The notes beneath the pieces were generated by a model. That model saw only the letters and a program-made list of their open reading frames with translations, had not been told where the DNA came from and ran no database searches. Below, piece after piece: positions 58,823 through 64,000 of a stretch of 64,000 bases of DNA. A program made the translations under genes and the position numbers. Every line of letters starts with the position of its first letter. Position 1 is the stretch's first letter. The stretch comes from Nocardioides exalbidus (GTDB taxonomy: Bacteria; Actinomycetota; Actinomycetes; Propionibacteriales; Nocardioidaceae), in contig NZ_FNRT01000002.1 in NCBI RefSeq assembly GCF_900105585.1, positions 4,154,001 to 4,218,000 on the forward strand. The letters run 5' to 3'.

Positions 58823-61800
58823 CCGGCCAGGCACCCCGGCCCGAGGAGCTGCTTGAGGTCGGCGAACAGGGCCGGGCTCGGGCTCACCCGCAGGTTGTCG
58901 TCGAGCCTCAGCACCTTGGTCGAGCTGCGGGTGAGCAGCCGCAGCTGCACCTCGGTCATGCCGGGGTGCGTGCCGAGCACGTCGCGCAGCTGCGCCACGA
59001 CGGGCGGCGTGCACCGCGTCGACGGGAGGCTGATGACGACCGGACCGGTCGGCCCCTGCGTGAGGTCGGGCGCGGTGACCTCCTGCGCCCGGAGCTCGGG
59101 CTGGTCCTTGTCACGCGAGAGCTGGCCCTTGATCCGCACGATGTTGTCCTCGACGAGGAGCGTCGAGGCGAGCGAGTAGGAGCTGGGGAACAGCAGCACG
59201 TCGATCGCGCCGTCGAGGTCCTCGAGCGTGATCGTGGCCCACGGGTCGCCCCGCTTGGTGATGCGACGGGCGACCGAGGTGATCAGGCCGCTGACGGTGA
59301 GGGTCGAGCCGTGCGGGCGGTCCTCGTCGAGCATGAGCTGGCCGATGGTGCAGTCGGTGCCCTGCGACAGCACGTGCTCCAGGCCGAGCAGCGGGTGGTC
59401 GGAGACGTAGAGCCCGAGCATCTCCCGCTCGTGGCTCAGCAGCGTCATCTTGTCCCAGTCGTCGATGTCGGGGATGGTCACGCTCACCCCGAAGCCGCCG
59501 TCGTCCTCGCTGAGCCCGCCGAAGAGGGAGTCCTGGCCGATCGCCTCGTTCTTCTTGAGGTCGACGAACTGGTCGACCGCGGTCTCGTGGACCGCGACGA
59601 GCGCGCGGCGCTTGTGCTTCATGTCGTCGAAGGCGCCGGCCTTGATCAGCGACTCCACGACGCGCTTGTTGCACACCAGCGCGGGGACCTTCTCCATGAA
59701 GTCGTTGAAGTCGGCGTAGCGGCCCTTCTCCTCGCGCGCGGCGGCGATGCCGGCCACGACGTTGTGCCCGACGTTGCGCACGGCGGTGAGGCCGAAGCGG
59801 ATGTCCTGGCCGACGGGCGTGAAGTCGGCGTGCGACTCGTTGACGTCGGGCGGCAGGACCTGGATCTTCATCCGGCGACACTCGTTGAGGTAGATCGCCA
59901 TCTTGTCCTTGTCGTCCTTCACCGAGGTGAGGAGCGCGGCCATGTACTCCGTCGGGTAGTTGGCCTTGAGGTAGGCGGTCCAGTAGGTGATGACGCCGTA
60001 GGCCGCGGAGTGGGACTTGTTGAAGGCGTAGTCGGAGAACGGGAGCAGGATCTCCCAGAGCTTGTCGATGGCGACCTGCGGGAAGTTGCGCTCGAGCATG
60101 CCGGCCTGGAACCCGGCGTACTGCTTGTCGAGCTCCTCCTTCTTCTTCTTGCCCATCGCGCGGCGGAGGTTGTCGGCGGCGCCCAGGGTGAAGCCGGCCA
60201 GGACCTGGGCGATCGCCATCACCTGCTCCTGGTAGACGATCAGGCCGTAGGTCTCTCCCAGCACGGGCTCGAGCGCCTCGGCGAGAGCCGGGTGGATCGG
60301 CTCGATCGCCTCGCGACCGTTCTTGCGGCGGGCGTACTTGTTGTGGGAGTCGGCACCCATCGGTCCGGGCCGGTAGAGCGCGGAGACGGCCGTGATGTCG
60401 GCGAAGACGTCGGGCTGCATCGAGCGCAGCAGCGAGCGCATGCCCGAACCGTCGAGCTGGAAGACGCCGAGCGTGTCGCCACGGCCCATCAGCTCGTAGG
60501 TCGGCCGGTCGTCGAACGGCAGCTCCTCCAGGACCACGTCGAGGTCGCGGTTGACCTTGATGTTGGCCAGCGCGTCCTCGAGGATCCGGAGGTTGGACAG
60601 GCCGAGGAAGTCCATCTTGACCAGGCCGAGCGACTCGCACATCGGGTAGTCGAACTGCGTGATGATCGCGCCGTCCTGCGGGCGCGCCATGATCGGGACG
60701 ACGTCGATGATCGGCGCGCTCGACATGATGACGCCGGCCGCGTGGACGCCCCAGTTGCGGATCTGGCCCTCGAGGCCGAGCGCGGTGTGGAAGATCGTGC
60801 GGACGTCGGCCTCGGAGTCGTGGAGCGCGCGGAACTCGCCGCCCTCGCCGTAGCGCTTGTGCTCGGTGTTGAAGATGTCCTTGAGCGCGACGCCCTTGCC
60901 CATCACGTCGGGCGGCAGCGCCTTGGTGATGCGGTCGGAGATCGCGAAGCCGTGGTCGAGCACGCGGGCGGCGTCCTTGATCGCGGCCTTGGACTTCAGC
61001 CGGCCGAAGGTGGCGATCTGGGCGACGCGCTCGGTGCCGTACTTCTCGGTGACGTACTTGATGACCTCGCCGCGTCGCGCGTCGTCGAAGTCGATGTCGA
61101 AGTCGGGCATCGAGGGGCGCTCGGGGTTGAGGAAGCGCTCGAAGAACAGGCCGTGCTCCAGCGGGCACAGGTCGGTGATGCTCAGCGCGTAGGCGGCGAT
61201 CGAGCCGGCACCGGAGCCGCGGCCGGGGCCGACGCGGATGCCGTTGCGCTTGGACCACTGGATGAAGTCGGCGACCACGAGGTAGTAGCCGCAGTAGCCC
61301 TTCTGCGAGATGACGCCGAGCTCCATCTCGACGCGGTCCTTGACCTGCTGGTCGAGCCGGTCGCCGGGGTAGCGGGCCTCGATGCCGCGCCACACCTCCT
61401 TGCGGAACCAGCTCTCCTCGGTCTCCCCCGCCGGCACGTCGGCGCGCGCCATGTAGCCGCCGGTGGACTCGGTGAACTCGACGTTGCACCGCTCCGCGAT
61501 CGCGAGGGTGTTGTCGCACCCGTCGGGGAACTCCGACCAGAGCTCGCGCATCTCGGCCGCGGACTTGATGTAGTAGCCGCCGCCGTCGAACTTGAGCCGG
61601 TTGGTGTCGGAGAGCCGCTTGCCGGAGGCGACGCAGATCAGGGCGTCCTGGCCGTCGGCGTCCTCGGGGTTGGTGTAGTGGGTGTCGTTGGTGACGATCG
61701 TCGGCAGGCCGAGCGTCTTCGCGATCTTGACCAGGTCCTCGCGGGTGGCCCGCTCGGCGGCGATGCCGTGGTCCATCAGCTCGAGGAAGAAGTTGTCCTT

Positions 61801-62367
61801 GCCGAAGATGTCCTGGAACTCGCCCGCGGCCTTCAGCGCCTCGTCGTACTGGCCCAGCGTCAGCCGGGTCTGGATCTCGCCCGACAGGCAGCCGGTGCTG
61901 GCGATGATGCCCTTCGAGTACTGCTGGAGGAGCTCGCGGTCCATGCGGGGCTTGTAGTAGTAGCCCTCGATGCTCGCCAGGCTGGCGAGGCGGAAGAGGT
62001 TGTGCATCCCCTCGGTGGTCTCGGCCCACATCGTCATGTGGGTGTAGGCGCCGCCACCGGCGACGTCCTTGCCGCCCTCCTCGGCCAGGTCGCCCTTGCC
62101 CCACCGGATGCGCCGGCGCTCCCCGCGCGGCGTGCCGGGCGTGAGGTAGGCCTCGATGCCGATGATCGGCTTCACGCCGTGGCGCTTGGCCTTGCTGTAG
62201 AAGTCGTAGGCGCCGTGCAGGTTGCCGTGGTCGGTCATCGCGATCGCCGGCATGCCGAGCTCGGCCGTGCGGGTGAAGAGGCCGTCGAGGAGCGAGGCTC
62301 CGTCCAGCATGGAGTATTCGGTGTGCACGTGGAGATGCACGAAGTTGTCTGTGGCGCCGGCCGACAT
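58819..62367 (-). CDS. dnaE1: Replicative DNA polymerase III alpha subunit DnaE1
   Basis: The 1182-aa main replicative polymerase. It has a PHP proofreading domain (FVHLHVHTEYSMLDGASLL), the catalytic Asp triad in SMPDFDIDFDDARRGEVI and MGLVKMDFLGLSNLRI-like SLGLVKMDFLGLS, a tandem HhH region and a C-terminal OB fold. ATG 62367 was chosen as the product then starts MSAGATDNFVHLHVHTEYS, like other actinobacterial DnaE1; the frame is open further upstream. A TAGGCT -10-like site at 62459-62464 suggests an 85-nt leader. DnaE2 in this window is the mutagenic paralogue. Confidence 0.96.
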   Translation of the reverse strand: MSAGATDNFVHLHVHTEYSMLDGASLLDGLFTRTAELGMPAIAMTDHGNLHGAYDFYSKAKRHGVKPIIGIEAYLTPGTPRGERRRIRWGKGDLAEEGGKDVAGGGAYTHMTMWAETTEGMHNLFRLASLASIEGYYYKPRMDRELLQQYSKGIIASTGCLSGEIQTRLTLGQYDEALKAAGEFQDIFGKDNFFLELMDHGIAAERATREDLVKIAKTLGLPTIVTNDTHYTNPEDADGQDALICVASGKRLSDTNRLKFDGGGYYIKSAAEMRELWSEFPDGCDNTLAIAERCNVEFTESTGGYMARADVPAGETEESWFRKEVWRGIEARYPGDRLDQQVKDRVEMELGVISQKGYCGYYLVVADFIQWSKRNGIRVGPGRGSGAGSIAAYALSITDLCPLEHGLFFERFLNPERPSMPDFDIDFDDARRGEVIKYVTEKYGTERVAQIATFGRLKSKAAIKDAARVLDHGFAISDRITKALPPDVMGKGVALKDIFNTEHKRYGEGGEFRALHDSEADVRTIFHTALGLEGQIRNWGVHAAGVIMSSAPIIDVVPIMARPQDGAIITQFDYPMCESLGLVKMDFLGLSNLRILEDALANIKVNRDLDVVLEELPFDDRPTYELMGRGDTLGVFQLDGSGMRSLLRSMQPDVFADITAVSALYRPGPMGADSHNKYARRKNGREAIEPIHPALAEALEPVLGETYGLIVYQEQVMAIAQVLAGFTLGAADNLRRAMGKKKKEELDKQYAGFQAGMLERNFPQVAIDKLWEILLPFSDYAFNKSHSAAYGVITYWTAYLKANYPTEYMAALLTSVKDDKDKMAIYLNECRRMKIQVLPPDVNESHADFTPVGQDIRFGLTAVRNVGHNVVAGIAAAREEKGRYADFNDFMEKVPALVCNKRVVESLIKAGAFDDMKHKRRALVAVHETAVDQFVDLKKNEAIGQDSLFGGLSEDDGGFGVSVTIPDIDDWDKMTLLSHEREMLGLYVSDHPLLGLEHVLSQGTDCTIGQLMLDEDRPHGSTLTVSGLITSVARRITKRGDPWATITLEDLDGAIDVLLFPSSYSLASTLLVEDNIVRIKGQLSRDKDQPELRAQEVTAPDLTQGPTGPVVISLPSTRCTPPVVAQLRDVLGTHPGMTEVQLRLLTRSSTKVLRLDDNLRVSPSPALFADLKQLLGPGCLAG

Positions 62368-62515
62368 GGAGGAGACTTCCGCACCTTTCGGGGTCGCTGA
62401 CGGAGCTGTTTCTATCGGGAGGATGCTGACTGCGCAGCGGAGAGGGGGAAGAGCAGTCAGCCTACGACAGTGTGCCCGGCCCCACCGACAGGACACGGCC
62501 CGCCCGCGGCAACCC

Positions 62516-63499
62516 TCACCGCCAGTCGAGGGCGTGCCCGTGGCCGTGGCTCCACGCCACCGGTACGCCGTCGAGAGCGGTCACGAACCGGCCGCTCGGC
62601 ACCTCCAGGTCACCCGTCACGCGGGGCAGCACCCGCCGCCCCTCGTTGCTGATCCACCGGCACCGGCCGGCGGCCACCAGGCCGGTCATCAGGTCGTGGA
62701 ACCGCTCGCGGTCGTGCGGCTCGAGGTAGGCGATGACCGCGGAGTGGAACACCACCGGCACGCCGTGGGGCGAAGCCTCCTCGACCAGGTCCTCCACGTG
62801 GTCGAACAGGTCGCCCCGCCTCAGCACGGGCGGTTCGCGGCGCGCCACCTCGATCGCGGCGCGCAGCCGCTCGCGGCGCTCGTCCTGCTCGGGCCACACC
62901 AGGTTCTCCAGCCAGGCCATGGCGTCGGGGTCGGTCACGCCGAGCGGGTTCAGGTCGACGCCCCCGCGCCACGCGACCTCCGGGTGCGCGGCGGGGACCG
63001 GCACCGGCCCGGTCGCCGTGGCTGTGAGGAGCGGTCCGCCGCTCCCCCGCAGCTCGCCCAGTGGCGGCCAGGCGTAGTCGTAGCGGTCGGGATGGAGGCA
63101 GAGTCCGGCGCTCGCCCCCACCTCGACCAGGGCGAGCGGCCCCTGTGCCTGCTCGCCGACCAGCCCGAGCACCGGCGCCAGGGTGGCCAGCCGGCCGACC
63201 TCGTTGGTCTGGGTCGCGCGCGCCAGGATCGTCGCCCTGACCGCCGGCTCCTGCTCCAGCAGCACCTCCCGCAGTCCGGCGTACGACCCCGGCGCGGGTG
63301 CGCCGTGCCAGCGGGCGGCCGCGAAGACGAGGTTCGGCTGCCGCTTGATCGGCGGCAGGCCGGCGAGCCACGCCAGGACCTCCTCGTCGCCGACGACGCC
63401 GAGGGCCCACTCCTCGAAGCAGGGTGAGTCGCCCGCGGCGTAGGTGGCGAAGTCGCGGTACTCCTCGATCAGGTCGCCATGGAGCAGCATGCGACCCAT
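62516..63499 (-). CDS. DUF2332 family protein
   Basis: A 327-aa DUF2332 protein of unknown function. The N-terminal LLHGDLIEEYRDFATYAAGD and middle SAGLCLHPDRYDYAWPPLGE with LVEVGASAGL resemble a Rossmann/methyltransferase-like core, and the C-terminal AVIAYLEPHDRERF is conserved in the family. ATG 63499 is used; ATG 63490 is an alternative. No ribosome site is obvious. Confidence 0.8.
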   Translation of the reverse strand: MGRMLLHGDLIEEYRDFATYAAGDSPCFEEWALGVVGDEEVLAWLAGLPPIKRQPNLVFAAARWHGAPAPGSYAGLREVLLEQEPAVRATILARATQTNEVGRLATLAPVLGLVGEQAQGPLALVEVGASAGLCLHPDRYDYAWPPLGELRGSGGPLLTATATGPVPVPAAHPEVAWRGGVDLNPLGVTDPDAMAWLENLVWPEQDERRERLRAAIEVARREPPVLRRGDLFDHVEDLVEEASPHGVPVVFHSAVIAYLEPHDRERFHDLMTGLVAAGRCRWISNEGRRVLPRVTGDLEVPSGRFVTALDGVPVAWSHGHGHALDWR

Positions 63500-63626
63500 C
63501 CTCCGCCTCTGCGGGCGTCGCGTCAGCGGCGGGTCGGGAACGCTCCGCCCGGGCCGATGCCGGCGTTGCCCATCCGGATGCCGGAGAACTCGAGGCCACG
63601 CTCGCGCACGCCTGTCGGCAGCACGG

Positions 63627-64000
63627 TCAGCGCTGGTCGTCGGTCGCGGCGGCGATGGACTCGGTGATGATCAGGTCGACGATCCGGGCCACGCGCTCGT
63701 CACCGAGCTCGGGCACCACCTGCGCGACGCGGTGCGCGATCTCGGCCTCGCGCACGGGGTCGCGCTCGGTGGACGGCTTGAGGCCCTGCACGACGCGCGT
63801 GAGGGCCGTGCGGCGTGCCAGCACGTCGCCGAGCACGAGGTCGACCTCGTCGATCATCGAGCGCAGGAAGGCGAGCGGGTCCCGGCCCGGCCAGACCAGC
63901 TTGATGTCGGGCGCCTTCTCGTCGTTGACGGAGCCGTCGGTCCGCTCGAGCGCGAGGAAGCCGTGGTGGGCGTAGAACGCCCGGGCCGGGAGGTTGGACT
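63627..64000 (-). CDS. GNAT acetyltransferase-chorismate mutase fusion (N-terminal part outside window)
   Basis: The visible 124 residues read on the minus strand from the right edge. The first third is a GNAT C-terminus (NLPARAFYAHHGFLALERTD, with the acetyltransferase R-x-F-Y-x3-G-F motif). It runs in frame into FLRSMIDEVDLVLGDVLARR, TALTRVVQGLKPSTERDPVR and EAEIAHRVAQVVPELGDERV, which match the AroQ-type chorismate mutase helical fold. The stop is at 63627. The fusion is directly visible; the two activities and any metabolic link are inferred. The start lies beyond the right edge. Confidence 0.6.
   Translation of the reverse strand, partial: SNLPARAFYAHHGFLALERTDGSVNDEKAPDIKLVWPGRDPLAFLRSMIDEVDLVLGDVLARRTALTRVVQGLKPSTERDPVREAEIAHRVAQVVPELGDERVARIVDLIITESIAAATDDQR

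Noticed and set aside
58813..62400. 1195-codon plus-strand open frame antisense to dnaE1
   Set aside because: Long antisense frames arise from codon bias in high-GC DNA. Its translation is a Val/Leu/Gly/Asp/Arg-rich run with no family motif, while the minus frame encodes a full DnaE1.
1..64000. CRISPR array or phage defence island
   Set aside because: No set of spaced identical repeats or defence gene neighbourhood was seen; the AbiEi-like gene at 2984 stands without a toxin partner.

Overview
The window is high-GC, densely packed DNA from an actinobacterium. Several signs point to Nocardioides or a close relative in the Nocardioidaceae; this is an inference from gene content, not from a database search. 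The signs are an SsgB-like protein, PriA-type HisA, the ImuA'/ImuB/DnaE2 mutasome, a DUF222-HNH gene, actinobacterial pgsA-HIT-thrS synteny, GTG starts, ATGA/GTGA overlaps and many leaderless promoters (TANNNT followed by 6 nt and the start codon).

Layout. Positions 1-11685: yajC (partial), ruvB, ruvA and ruvC (minus strand, with a LexA-type box), then an AbiEi/DUF559-like gene flanked by two direct copies of a 78-bp palindromic repeat. Next come yebC, pdxT, pdxS, a CDP-alcohol phosphatidyltransferase (pgsA-like), an inositol monophosphatase-family protein, a tiny Lys-rich protein coupled to a CEO-synthase/alanine-dehydrogenase-like enzyme, a HIT protein, a GNAT and a secreted protein. Positions 11748-16650 are an accessory stretch: a LOG protein, a P-loop kinase, a frameshifted IS110-family element with a structured left end, a remnant of a sugar ABC permease, and a DUF222-HNH gene broken at a REP-like palindrome. 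Positions 16651-23022: a MalY/PatB aminotransferase, a small unknown protein, thrS, an ABC exporter and a MerR-DICT regulator.

Positions 23150-31981 hold a ten-gene, translationally coupled carotenoid operon: crtE, crtB, crtI, crtYc, crtYd, cytochrome P450, GT2 glycosyltransferase, CrtO-type acyltransferase, PAP2 and idi. It probably makes a cyclic C40 carotenoid that is hydroxylated, glycosylated and acylated, and the divergent MerR-DICT gene probably controls it. Positions 32017-37905 carry a SOS mutagenesis operon (perfect LexA box, imuA', imuB, dnaE2).

Positions 37910-46403: a Nudix hydrolase, tRNA-Val(CAC), a PGPGW-type membrane protein, an ssgB-like gene, a heterodimeric ABC exporter pair, and a polar amino-acid ABC transporter whose permease carries a one-base frameshift. 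Positions 46432-55212 hold the histidine genes hisD-hisC-hisB-hisH and priA-nudix-hisF, split by a hemerythrin, an SRPBCC protein and a secreted phosphodiesterase. Positions 55291-64000: a LON-domain protein, a YbaK-type deacylase, a DUF3352 protein, a small membrane protein, dnaE1, a DUF2332 protein, and a partial GNAT-chorismate mutase fusion.

No CRISPR array, defence island, prophage or biosynthetic cluster other than the carotenoid operon was seen. The most unusual items are the paired 78-bp palindromes around the DUF559 gene, the carotenoid tailoring set with its candidate operator, the IS110 left end that could encode a bridge RNA, and the GNAT-chorismate mutase fusion.
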